Assembly: GCA_016218765.1 (NCBI GenBank)
Contig: JACRCZ010000078.1
Span: forward strand, 1-38,295
Source: Deltaproteobacteria bacterium
GTDB lineage: Bacteria; Myxococcota_A; Polyangia; DRWM01; JAAZOP01
DNA length: 38,295 nt
Direction: 5' to 3'
The notes beneath the pieces were generated by a model. That model was given only the letters and a program-made list of their open reading frames with translations, searched no databases and was not told the origin of the DNA. Of the stretch, positions 9,253 through 17,220 are shown piece by piece. Numbering within the stretch: position 1 is the first letter of the stretch; every line of letters begins with the position of its first letter. A program made the translations under genes and the position numbers.

Positions 9253-9915
9253 TCACTCCGCCCTGGCGGCGGCGACGTGCAGGCCGAGCGGCGTCTCGGT
9301 GACGGTGACGGCCCCGAAGGGCGTCGCCCGCAGCACCGCCGCCACCTCGGCCGCCGTGTAGGCCGCGGCAAGGGACGCCGCCAGACCGCGGCGCACGATG
9401 TCGGAGGTCATGCGCCGCTCGAGGAAACGCCGCGCCGGCGGCGACAGGTCGCGCCGCAGGTCGGAGAGGTAGAGCCGGCCGCCGCGCCGCAGGACCCGCC
9501 ATAGCTCGACGAGCGTCGCGCCCGGATCGGACCACTCGTGGAGCGAGCGGCACGAGAAGACGGCGTCGAACGCGCCGTCCGCGAACGGCGCCGCGCCGGC
9601 GTCGCCGCACACGTAGCGCGCGCGTGCGGCCAGGCCGGCCTCCGCGGCGTGGCGCGCGGCGAGCCGTGCCATGTGGGGGCTGCGGTCGATTCCGGCCAGC
9701 CGGGTGTCGCGGGTCCTCTCGAGCCACGAGAGGCCGAGGTGTCCCGGGCCGGACCCGACCTCGAGCACGCCGCCCTCCGCGACGCCGCTCCGCACGAGCT
9801 CCTCGGTCTCGAGCAGTCCCTTCTCGCGCAGCGCCGCCTGCATCCGGTCGTAGGCCTCGGCATGATCGCCGCCCACGATCGCTCCGATCGTCTCCGGGAT
9901 CCGGGGAGCGATCAT
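9253..9915 (-). CDS. Class I SAM-dependent methyltransferase
   Basis: This 220-residue protein is a stand-alone methyltransferase of the UbiE/Methyltransf_11 kind. The SAM-binding glycine loop is VLEVGSGPGHLGL, the acidic residue after strand 2 is in LAGIDRSPHMARL, motif II is CGDAGAAPFADGAFDAVFS, and a post-II strand is LRRGGRLYLSDL. There is no sign of membrane attachment. The ATG at 9915 forms an ATGA overlap with the stop of the preceding radical SAM-methyltransferase gene and has AGAGAGGTGA as ribosome site, so both are co-translated. The acceptor is unknown; operon context suggests a product of the neighbouring radical SAM and U32-like enzymes. Confidence 0.85.
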   Translation of the reverse strand: MIAPRIPETIGAIVGGDHAEAYDRMQAALREKGLLETEELVRSGVAEGGVLEVGSGPGHLGLSWLERTRDTRLAGIDRSPHMARLAARHAAEAGLAARARYVCGDAGAAPFADGAFDAVFSCRSLHEWSDPGATLVELWRVLRRGGRLYLSDLRRDLSPPARRFLERRMTSDIVRRGLAASLAAAYTAAEVAAVLRATPFGAVTVTETPLGLHVAAARAE

Positions 9916-11720
9916 CCGTCACCTCTCTCCAGCACCAGGACCCACAGCGTGCTGTCCGTCCGCTCCGTGCCGGCGCGCGACGCCTCGCACAGCCCAGCGC
10001 CCCGCGCCAGAAGCGCGGCTTCCTCGACGCTCGGGTTGAGCCGGTGCTCCCAGGGCAGGTCGTCCCGCACGAGTACGGGCTCCAGGCCCCCCGGCGGACG
10101 CACGACGCCGAAGACCACGTCCTCCGCCAGCACCACCCGCCCCCCCGGCGCGGCCAGCGCGGCAAGCTTCGCCATCGCCCGCCGCGCGTCCCGCAGGTGG
10201 TTGAAGCTCCGCAGCGCCATCACCGTGTCGAACTTCGCCCCGCGCGGCCGGAAGCCCTCGAGCGTTCCCCGGACGAACTCGAAACCCGGCGCCGGCCGCG
10301 CGGCGCCGCCGCCCGGATCGATGCCCGTGTACCGCAGCCGGCCGGCCCGCACCGCGGGCTCGAGCGCCGCGCGGTACGGCGCCAGGCCGCAGCCGACGTC
10401 CAGCACGCTGCCCGACAGCGAGCGGAGGATCCGCGCCAGCAGCTCGCGCGCGCGGCGGAACGAGGCCCCGGGCGCGCGCTCGAAGACGCCCCCGCACAGC
10501 GGACGGGCCGGGCAGGGCCGGCAGGTCGGGGCCAGGCGCAGCCGCCGCAGCTCCCGCGCGAAGTCGGTGACCAGCACCGCCCCCGAGGGCTCCAGGTACA
10601 CCTGCTCCTGGACGCGGGTCGCCGTGCGCAGCGTCTCGTCCGAGAAATCCCGCGTCGCCGCCTCGTGCCGCCGCACCCGACCCGGACCCGTGCGCACGAA
10701 GATCCCGCGCACGGGGTCGGGAGGCGCCCGGCGGCCGGCGCGCACCGGGCACGCGCGCAGCGAAAGCCGCTCCTCGGCGGCGGCGGGCGCCCAGTTGAGC
10801 GAGTTGGGCACCGGGCGGGACACCGGCCGCAGCTCCGCCGCGTCGCGGCGGGCGAGGTACTCGCCGAAGACGCCGCGGCAGCGCCGGCGCAGGCTGCACC
10901 CGGCGCACGGCGCGGCGAATCCCCGGTGGCGATCGTCGACCGGGAACCAGTCCCGCTCGAACACCTCGCAGAGGAAGGCGAAGCCGTCCTCCCGCAGCGC
11001 GCACTCGCCGTCCTCTTCGCCGCCCATCAGGCAGAGCGGCAGGCCGTCCCACGCCACGCTCCGACCCGGGACCGACGCCCGCGCCCGCCGCATCGCCGCG
11101 CGGACGGCCCGGGCCGTACGCTCCAGCCGCGGCACCAGCCCGTCGAAGTCATCCAGCACGTTGCCCGCCGGCTCCACCGCGGAGAACTTGAGCCGCACCG
11201 CGGGAAGCCGATCGACGGCCCGGACGATGTCGTCCAGTCGGCCGATGTTCCAGCGGGTGACGACGACGTTGGCGGTCACCAGCGGGACTCGTCCGGCCAG
11301 CGCCGTGAGGGCCGCCCAGGTCTGGCGGAAGGCGGGAGCGCGGACGTGCCGGTCGTGCAGCGCGGCGTCCGGTCCGGTGAGCGAGAGGTAGGCGTAGTCG
11401 AGGCCGTGCGCGAGGAGCCGGTCGACCAGGCCCGGGTAGGACAGCATGCGGCCGTTGGTGACGAGGCCCAGGCGCATGCCCTGGGCGGCGACGAGCCCGG
11501 CGAGCTCCAGCCAACGCGGGTGCACGGTCGGCTCGCCGCCCGAGAGCACGACCATGTCGGCGCCGAGCGCGGCGGCGCGGCGGATCTTGCGCTCCAGCGT
11601 GCCGGGAGCGGCCTCGGCGCCGCGATGCGGCGCGGCGTGGCAGAACGCGCAGTTGTTGTTGCAGCGGTAGGTGAGCTTGAGCAGGGCCTTGCGGCGGGAA
11701 AGCAGGGGCGCCTCCGTCAC
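9912..11720 (-). CDS. Radical SAM / methyltransferase fusion protein
   Basis: This 602-residue protein joins two SAM-using domains. The N-terminal half is a radical SAM domain with YRCNNNCAFC (C20, C24, C27), LSGGEPTVHP, and TNGRMLSYPG. The middle has two further cysteine groups, CAGCSLRRRC and CRPCPARPLC, which look like auxiliary Fe-S cluster sites. From about residue 440 a class I methyltransferase follows (SVLDVGCGLAPYRAALEP, YTGIDPGG, GRVVLAEDVVF). The start is GTG 11720, overlapping the DAHP synthase stop as GTGA. The 3' end overlaps the next methyltransferase by ATGA. The gene therefore sits tightly in a four-gene operon. The frame remains open far upstream of 11720, but that part runs over other genes and is not coding. 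The substrate is unknown. Confidence 0.85.
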   Translation of the reverse strand: MTEAPLLSRRKALLKLTYRCNNNCAFCHAAPHRGAEAAPGTLERKIRRAAALGADMVVLSGGEPTVHPRWLELAGLVAAQGMRLGLVTNGRMLSYPGLVDRLLAHGLDYAYLSLTGPDAALHDRHVRAPAFRQTWAALTALAGRVPLVTANVVVTRWNIGRLDDIVRAVDRLPAVRLKFSAVEPAGNVLDDFDGLVPRLERTARAVRAAMRRARASVPGRSVAWDGLPLCLMGGEEDGECALREDGFAFLCEVFERDWFPVDDRHRGFAAPCAGCSLRRRCRGVFGEYLARRDAAELRPVSRPVPNSLNWAPAAAEERLSLRACPVRAGRRAPPDPVRGIFVRTGPGRVRRHEAATRDFSDETLRTATRVQEQVYLEPSGAVLVTDFARELRRLRLAPTCRPCPARPLCGGVFERAPGASFRRARELLARILRSLSGSVLDVGCGLAPYRAALEPAVRAGRLRYTGIDPGGGAARPAPGFEFVRGTLEGFRPRGAKFDTVMALRSFNHLRDARRAMAKLAALAAPGGRVVLAEDVVFGVVRPPGGLEPVLVRDDLPWEHRLNPSVEEAALLARGAGLCEASRAGTERTDSTLWVLVLERGDG

Positions 11721-12817
11721 GGGACGTTTCCGCGCCGGAGCCCGGCCGCGTCGAGGAAGCGCTCGAACTCGTCGAGGTCGAGCTGCTGCTGCGCGTCGGA
11801 GCGGGCGACCGCCGGGGCGGGGTGCACCTCGACCATCACGCCGTGGGCGCCCGCGGCGAGCGCGGCGCGCGCGAGCGCGGGCAGGATGTCCCTGCGGCCG
11901 GCGGCGTGGCTGACGTCGGCGACGACCGGCAGCCAGGTCTGCTCGCGCAGCAGGGCGATCGCGGAGACGTCGAGCGTGTTCCGCGTCTGGGTCTCGAAGG
12001 TCCGGATGCCGCGCTCGCACAGGACCACCTGTTCGTTGCCCTGCAGCACGACGTACTCGGCCGCCCACAGGAACTCCTCGAGCGTGGCCGCCAGGCCGCG
12101 CTTGAGCAGCACGGGCTTGCCCGCGCGCCCCGCCTCGCGCAGCAGCTCGTAGTTGTGCATGTTGCGCGAGCCGATCTGGAGCGCGTCGGCGTGCTCCGCG
12201 ACCAGCTCGACCAGCCGCGTGTCGGTCACCTCGGTCACCACCCCGAGGCCGTACCGGCGTCCCGTCTCGCGCAGGATTTCCAACGCGCGCCGGCCCAGGC
12301 CCTGGAACGCGTACGGCGAGGAGCGGGCCTTGAAGGCGCCGCCGCGCAGGAGCGGCACGCCGAGGTCCCGGAGCCGCCGCCCGACGGCGTCCATCTGCGC
12401 CTCGTCCTCGACGGCGCACGGTCCCGCGATCACCACCGGCTCGCCGCCGACCACCGTGCCGCCGATTCGCACGATCCGCCCCGGCGCGCCCTCCGCGCGG
12501 GCGACCCGCAGCGTCTGCCGCCGCCCCGCTTCCTGCAGCGCGACCGAGGCGCGGAAGATCTCGCGAAACAGTCGGCGCACGGTCTCGTCGGGGAACGGGC
12601 CGCGGTTCGCCGCGACCAGCGCGTCCAGCATCGCCTGTTCGCGCTCCGGCACGTGGACCGGGATCCCGTCGCGCTCCTTGACCGCCCGGACCTGCTCCAC
12701 GATCCGGGCGCGGCGACTCAGCAGCTCCAGCAGATCCAGGTTGATCCGTTGCAGCTCCTCGCGAAGCTCCTCGATCGTCACCCGCGGAGCATGCACCAGG
12801 ACCCGGGGTACCGGCAA
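11717..12817 (-). CDS. Bifunctional chorismate mutase / DAHP synthase
   Basis: This protein of up to 366 residues combines an N-terminal AroQ-type chorismate mutase (about residues 13-95: IEELREELQRINLDLLELL, RR at the active-site helix) with a C-terminal type I-beta DAHP synthase. The latter makes 3-deoxy-D-arabino-heptulosonate 7-phosphate from PEP and erythrose 4-phosphate, the first shikimate-pathway step. Signature stretches are VVIAGPCAVE, RGGAFKARSSPYAFQG, LQIGSRNMHN, LLKRGLAAT and VVADVSHAAGRRD. The mutase domain often serves as an allosteric prephenate sensor in such fusions. The start is either TTG 12817 (with GAGG just upstream) or GTG 12781, which would begin exactly at the mutase domain. 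Being first in an operon with radical SAM, methyltransferase and U32-like genes is unusual for a housekeeping aro gene. Confidence 0.92.
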   Translation of the reverse strand: MPVPRVLVHAPRVTIEELREELQRINLDLLELLSRRARIVEQVRAVKERDGIPVHVPEREQAMLDALVAANRGPFPDETVRRLFREIFRASVALQEAGRRQTLRVARAEGAPGRIVRIGGTVVGGEPVVIAGPCAVEDEAQMDAVGRRLRDLGVPLLRGGAFKARSSPYAFQGLGRRALEILRETGRRYGLGVVTEVTDTRLVELVAEHADALQIGSRNMHNYELLREAGRAGKPVLLKRGLAATLEEFLWAAEYVVLQGNEQVVLCERGIRTFETQTRNTLDVSAIALLREQTWLPVVADVSHAAGRRDILPALARAALAAGAHGVMVEVHPAPAVARSDAQQQLDLDEFERFLDAAGLRRGNVP

Positions 12818-13076
12818 GGGGCCTCGTCACCGCGACCGCCGCCGCGCTGTCCCATCCTTGCGCAGCTGCGCAGCGATGGTTCGCTCGACCCTCCCGGGCC
12901 CCGCGCCCAACGCGCCGGGACCACGTCGTTTTCGCCCTGGAACGGAACTCGCTCTGCACCCTCGCCGGACCCGGGAGGCGCGGCGACGGTCGCCGGCCTC
13001 CACGACGGGGCCGAGGGCAGGCCCGGCGACCCCTCGACCGACTCGGGGCAAGCCGGGCCGAGACAAGGAGAAGACG
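12818..13076. other. Divergent intergenic region with palindrome
   Basis: This 259-bp stretch separates the DAHP synthase operon from the second cysteine-repeat lipoprotein. It must hold promoters for both, but no convincing -35/-10 pair is visible. A perfect 14-bp palindrome TGCGCAGCTGCGCA lies at 12859-12872 and could be an operator. Confidence 0.35.
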
Positions 13077-14777
13077 ATGAGCAGAACCACCGGAACCGCG
13101 GGAAACGGGGAAGCCATGCGACAGGGCCTGTCGCTGACGGCGACGGCCGCACTGGTCGTGGTCCTGGGCTGGGCGGCGATCGGCTGCGGCGGCGCCGTCG
13201 CCGTCGACGACGATGCGGACGGGGGCGGTGACGTCGCGGACGTCGAGGACGAGGGCGGGGACGGGGAGGAGGCCTGTGCCTGCGTGACCGACGAGGACTG
13301 CGACGACGGGTTGTTCTGCAACGGGCTCGAGACCTGCGACGGCTGCGCGTGTACGGCCGGAACGCCGCCGGAGTGCGACGACGGCATCGCCTGCACCGCC
13401 GACGCGTGCGTCGAGTCCATGGCGTCGTGCTCCTCGACGCCGGACCACGGGCTGTGCGGCGACTTCGAGCTGTGCGACGCGGATCGCGGCTGCGTGGCGG
13501 CGCCCGAGTGCGACGGGGACGAGGACTGCGACGACGGGTTGTGGTGCGACGGCACGGAGACCTGCGACACCGTCGAGGCCCGCTGTGTGCCCGGCACCGC
13601 CCCGGATTGCGCGGACGTCTGGTCCTGCACGGCCGACGACTGCAACGAGGACGAGGACCGCTGCGCCCCGACGCCCGTCGACGCGACCTGCGAGGACGGC
13701 GACCCGTGCACGCCGAACGCCTGCGATCCGGCGGCGGAGGAGGCGGACGAGCGCGGGTGCGTGACCATCCCCAGCGGGTGCGACGACGGCAATCCGTGCA
13801 CCGACGACTTCTGTGACGCCGAGCGCGGGTGCTTCCACAGCTTCAACACGGCGTCCTGCGAGGACGGCGACCAGTGCACGGTGGGTGACGTCTGCGCGGC
13901 CGGCGCCTGCACCGCGGGCGGTCCGCGGGACTGCGACGACGCCAACGCCTGCACCGACGACGCCTGCAACGCCGCGACCGGCTGCAACTACGCCTACAAC
14001 ACCGCCTCCTGCGACGACGGGAGCGCGTGCACGATCACCGACGTCTGTGACGGCGCGGGCGAGTGCGTCGGCTCCGGTGGCCCCGACTGCGACGACGGCA
14101 ACCCGTGCACCGACGACTCCTGCGACGCCGCCGGCGGCTGCACCCACGCGAACAACACCGCCGCCTGCGACGACGGCGACCTCTGCACCGAGTCCGACGT
14201 CTGCGGCGGCGGCACCTGCGGCGGCTCCGCGATCACCTGCAGCGACGCCAACCTCTGCACCGACGATTCCTGCAACCCCGCCTCCGGCTGCGTCTTCGCC
14301 AACAACACCACCGCCTGCGACGACGGGAACGCGTGCACCACCGGCGACGTGTGCGGGGGCGGCTCGTGCGTGCCGGGAGCGGGCCTCCCGATCTGGTACC
14401 GCGACGCCGACACCGATACGTACGGCGACGCCGCCGTGACCGTCTGCGCCGCCTCCGCCCCGTCCGGCTACGTCGCGGACGGCTCGGACTGCTGCGACTC
14501 GGTCGCCAACGCCCACCCGGGCCAGACCGCCTGGTTCGGCACGTCCTACAGCTGCGGCGCCGGCGCGACGTACGACTACGACTGCAGCGACGCCGCCGAG
14601 CGACGCTGGACCGCGACCGGCGGCGGCTGCAGCACCTCCGGCGGCTCGTGCACGCCGACCCTCGCCTGGCAGGGCTCCTCCGCCCCGGCCTGCGGCGCGA
14701 ACGGCACCTGGGTCACCGGCTGCAGCAGCCTCCTCTGCGGCACCAACACGGAGACCCGCCGGCAAGAGTGCCACTGA
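13077..14777 (+). CDS. Cysteine-rich repeat lipoprotein (slime-mould-type repeats)
   Basis: This exported protein of 566 residues begins with a lipoprotein signal (hydrophobic stretch ending AAIGCGG) followed by an acidic, Asp/Gly-rich linker. The body is a run of about ten disulfide-type repeats of the form CDDGNPCTDDxCD followed by GC and CDDGxxCT, close to the Dictyostelium CTDC repeat seen in Myxococcota surface proteins. The C-terminal 130 residues differ: a W-Y-R-D-A-D-T-D-x-Y-G-D segment typical of the ends of MopE-repeat proteins, and two more Cys-rich pieces. The ATG at 13077 has AAGGAG six bases upstream. The gene stands alone on the plus strand. A surface, adhesion or structural role is likely; the repeats could also bind calcium through their Asp pairs. 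Confidence 0.82.
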   Translation: MSRTTGTAGNGEAMRQGLSLTATAALVVVLGWAAIGCGGAVAVDDDADGGGDVADVEDEGGDGEEACACVTDEDCDDGLFCNGLETCDGCACTAGTPPECDDGIACTADACVESMASCSSTPDHGLCGDFELCDADRGCVAAPECDGDEDCDDGLWCDGTETCDTVEARCVPGTAPDCADVWSCTADDCNEDEDRCAPTPVDATCEDGDPCTPNACDPAAEEADERGCVTIPSGCDDGNPCTDDFCDAERGCFHSFNTASCEDGDQCTVGDVCAAGACTAGGPRDCDDANACTDDACNAATGCNYAYNTASCDDGSACTITDVCDGAGECVGSGGPDCDDGNPCTDDSCDAAGGCTHANNTAACDDGDLCTESDVCGGGTCGGSAITCSDANLCTDDSCNPASGCVFANNTTACDDGNACTTGDVCGGGSCVPGAGLPIWYRDADTDTYGDAAVTVCAASAPSGYVADGSDCCDSVANAHPGQTAWFGTSYSCGAGATYDYDCSDAAERRWTATGGGCSTSGGSCTPTLAWQGSSAPACGANGTWVTGCSSLLCGTNTETRRQECH

Positions 14778-14780
14778 GCA

Positions 14781-14815
14781 CGGCGGCGGCCGGCGGTCGG
14801 CGGTCGGCGGTCGGC
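14781..14815. repeat. GGTCGGC-type simple repeat
   Basis: Three GGCGGTC units follow a GGC run directly after the lipoprotein stop. The same motif family builds the coding repeat at 22436-22570, so this appears to be a dispersed low-complexity element. Confidence 0.6.
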
Positions 14816-14956
14816 TGACCCCCTGCCTCCCCACCTCTCCCGTCGACTTCCCCACCTCCCCATGTCCGGTCCGCAGATGGCTGAACCGTCGTCCCGAGGC
14901 GCGTGTCTGCAGCTCAACGCACGCTCGAGCGCCCCTCCGCTCCTCTCCTCTCCGCA

Positions 14957-14984
14957 TTGCGCTCCCGCGCCGCTGGGCTATCAT
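14957..14984 (+). promoter_or_regulatory. Sigma-70-type promoter of the 15008-19870 operon
   Basis: TTGCGC (14957-14962) and TATCAT (14979-14984) are separated by 16 bases, with the predicted start of transcription near 14991 and the first ATG at 15008. It would drive four overlapping genes. Confidence 0.5.
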
Positions 14985-15007
14985 CGCCCTCCAGGGGAAC
15001 GGGGACG

Positions 15008-16165
15008 ATGCGGATCGCGCACAACCGGACCGGAATGCTCGCCCTGCTGTTCGCCGCGACCGGCGCCTGCCAGAGCGCGCGGGTGGATCGCCCGCAGCCG
15101 CCGGACGCCGCCGCCCGAGCCGCCCCTGACGTGGTTCCTCCCGCATCCTTCGCCGCAGACGAAGGAACGGGCGACACTCGACCGTCGGCTGTCGCCCGCC
15201 GGCCCCCGGGTCGTGCTGCGGACGCCGCCACCGGATCCGCCCCGGCCGAAGCCGCGCCCGTCGCCGCCACGGCCGCGACCGGCGAGGAGCCCCCCGATTC
15301 CGGCTACGACGACCACTGCCTGGAGCCGCCCGAACGGGACGCCGCTCGCCGCAACATGCGGGCGATGGCCGACCGCCACGCGCGGGCGACCGAAGGGCTG
15401 CGCGCTTTGCGTACCGACCTGGAAGCGAAAGCGGGCGGGATCTTCGCCGCCTTGTCGCTCGCCGCGATCGACCCGATCGCGGCGGAGCTGGTCCCGCGAG
15501 TCGCCGAGCTGCACGGCGGGGAGTGGGCGGGCGCCGGCTCGCTCGCCGTCCTCCTGCACCAGGCCGCCTCCGTCGCCGTGCTCTGCCGCGCGCTGCGTGA
15601 CGGGCCCGGGCCGTGCGACCGCCTGGAAGGCGCCGGGTCCGGAGACGCCGGGAGCTGCCGCTCCACGGTGCGTCTGCTGGAGCTGGCGCGGGAGCGCCCC
15701 GGGACAATCGGGTGGCGCAGCTTCATCAGTCTGACCTTCGGCTGGCAGGACGAGGACGCCGCCGCCGAGCTGATCTGGCAGGCGGCCCTGCGCCGCCTGC
15801 CGGAATCGTGGTGCGACCGGCTGGCCGTGCCCGACGCCCCCGACCACTGGGCCCGGCCGCTCTGCCGCGCCGTCGCCGCCCGCGACCCGTCCCGCTGCTC
15901 GGACTTCCAGGGCGAGTGGCGACGGACGACCTGCGGCGCCCTGGTCCACGCCCTCCTCGGCCCCGAGGAGCCCGAAGCCGACCCGCCCGGCGCCTTCGCC
16001 GCGCTGCTGCGCGAGTGGGTCGCCTCGCCCGAAACCGGCCCGACCTGCGAAGCCGCGGCACGACGCGTCCTGGACGAGCTTCTGGACGCCGCGGGCATCT
16101 TCGACCCCGGGACGCTCGTCCTGCCGGACGTCGAGCGCGCCCGCGGTCTGGCCCCGACGCCGTGA
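15008..16165 (+). CDS. Putative lipoprotein of unknown function
   Basis: This 385-residue protein is not recognised. It starts at ATG 15008 after a GGGGA ribosome site and has a short hydrophobic segment LALLFAATGAC that may be a lipobox, though the -3 residue is atypical. Residues 25-100 are Ala/Pro-rich and likely disordered. The rest is predicted mostly helical, with scattered cysteines (including CLEP, CDRL, CRST, WCDRL, LCRAV, RCSDF and TTCGAL) that might pair. No catalytic motif is visible. It is the first gene of an operon in which each gene overlaps the next by 4 bases; its stop forms GTGA with the next start. The operon position suggests a substrate carrier, a scaffold or a periplasmic partner, but the sequence does not decide. 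Confidence 0.65.
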   Translation: MRIAHNRTGMLALLFAATGACQSARVDRPQPPDAAARAAPDVVPPASFAADEGTGDTRPSAVARRPPGRAADAATGSAPAEAAPVAATAATGEEPPDSGYDDHCLEPPERDAARRNMRAMADRHARATEGLRALRTDLEAKAGGIFAALSLAAIDPIAAELVPRVAELHGGEWAGAGSLAVLLHQAASVAVLCRALRDGPGPCDRLEGAGSGDAGSCRSTVRLLELARERPGTIGWRSFISLTFGWQDEDAAAELIWQAALRRLPESWCDRLAVPDAPDHWARPLCRAVAARDPSRCSDFQGEWRRTTCGALVHALLGPEEPEADPPGAFAALLREWVASPETGPTCEAAARRVLDELLDAAGIFDPGTLVLPDVERARGLAPTP

Positions 16166-17220
16166 GTCGGATGACCCGCGAAGGGATCATCCCGCGCCGC
16201 CGATCCGAGCCCTGCGAGTACTGCGATTCCCGGGAGGACTGCCCCAATCCCCCGCCCGCCACGGCGGATCTCCAGGGCTGTTTCCGCCCCCGCCGGCGCA
16301 TCGACCTCGAGCGCGTGCGCGCGCACCTCCGGGAGCTGCGGAGCGCCGCGGCCGTTCGCGAAGCTCCGATCCTCGCGATGGAGAAGGCCCTCCTCGCGCA
16401 CTTCGCCCGCGCCTCGCGGCACTACTCGAACATCCTCGAGTTCTCCTTCTCCGCCCGCGGCCGGCTCGCGTCCCCGTACCGCTTCTCGTACTCCTTCCCC
16501 GCGTTCGGCGGCGGCAGGGCACGGGCCGAGGCGGCGGCATGCCGGCGGCTGGTCGAGCCGTTCGGCGCCGGCGCGCGCCGGGTCGCGGACGCGGTACTCG
16601 CGCTGGCGCGGCCCCCGCTGGCTTCCCAGATCCTCTTCGGCATCGATGCCGCGCCGGGCAACCTGCGTTTGAAGCTCTACCTTCAGTTTTCCGATGGAAT
16701 GGCTCGTGAGAAGCTCGGTTTGCTTGCCAGGATTCTCCCGCTCCCGGCGACCCGAAGGCTCGCCGATGCGCCGGAGCGGCTGCACCTCGTCGGCATCGAT
16801 TTCCGCGCGGGAGGCGTCGTCGGCGCCAAGCTGTACGACCTGCGCTCGGGAGTCGTGTTGGCCGGTCTCCGCCGGGCCTTCCCCCGTGCGGGCCTCATCG
16901 CGGATCTGGCCGGCCGCGGGCCGTCGGCGGTGCTGGACGACGTCGTGCTGATTACCCGCCTGGGGCCCGGGGGCGAGCCGGACGGCCCGCCGATCTCGGA
17001 GCTGGACCTCGGCCTTCGCGCCAACGGTCTGGGCTGGGACGATGTGCGGGGGCTCGTCGCCCGCCGGGCGGTGGGGAAGGCGTTCGAGACGTTCCGCCGG
17101 ACCGTGCTCGCCGGGCATCGTTGGGCGGCCACGAGGATCTCGATTCCCGCGGCGGGATCGTCCAAGCTGAGCGTGTACTACGTGCTGCTCGATCCGCCGC
17201 GGAGGAGGGAGGCGAGGTGA
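16162..17220 (+). CDS. Unknown protein; weak resemblance to ABBA-type prenyltransferases
   Basis: This protein of 352 residues (GTG 16162, GTGA overlap; an ATG at 16171 is the alternative start) has no motif I can assign firmly. An N-terminal CEYCDSREDC could be a small metal site. The remainder alternates helices with paired strands: ILEFSFSARG, YRFSYSFPAF, LRLKLYLQF, HLVGIDFRAGG, GAKLYDL, ELDLGLRANG and KLSVYYVLL. The repeated Lys-x-Tyr strands and the G-x-D-F ... K-L-Y element recall the ABBA barrels of aromatic prenyltransferases, where such Lys and Tyr residues bind diphosphate. This likeness is by eye only. The gene overlaps its neighbours at both ends (a lipoprotein before, a radical SAM gene after), so it should work in the same pathway. 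Confidence 0.6.
   Translation: MSRMTREGIIPRRRSEPCEYCDSREDCPNPPPATADLQGCFRPRRRIDLERVRAHLRELRSAAAVREAPILAMEKALLAHFARASRHYSNILEFSFSARGRLASPYRFSYSFPAFGGGRARAEAAACRRLVEPFGAGARRVADAVLALARPPLASQILFGIDAAPGNLRLKLYLQFSDGMAREKLGLLARILPLPATRRLADAPERLHLVGIDFRAGGVVGAKLYDLRSGVVLAGLRRAFPRAGLIADLAGRGPSAVLDDVVLITRLGPGGEPDGPPISELDLGLRANGLGWDDVRGLVARRAVGKAFETFRRTVLAGHRWAATRISIPAAGSSKLSVYYVLLDPPRRREAR

Noticed and set aside
11721..15707. Upstream extension of the radical SAM-methyltransferase frame as one giant protein
   Set aside because: The extra sequence is low-complexity antisense to the DAHP synthase, the second lipoprotein and other genes; GTG 11720 overlaps the upstream stop as the other operon starts do.
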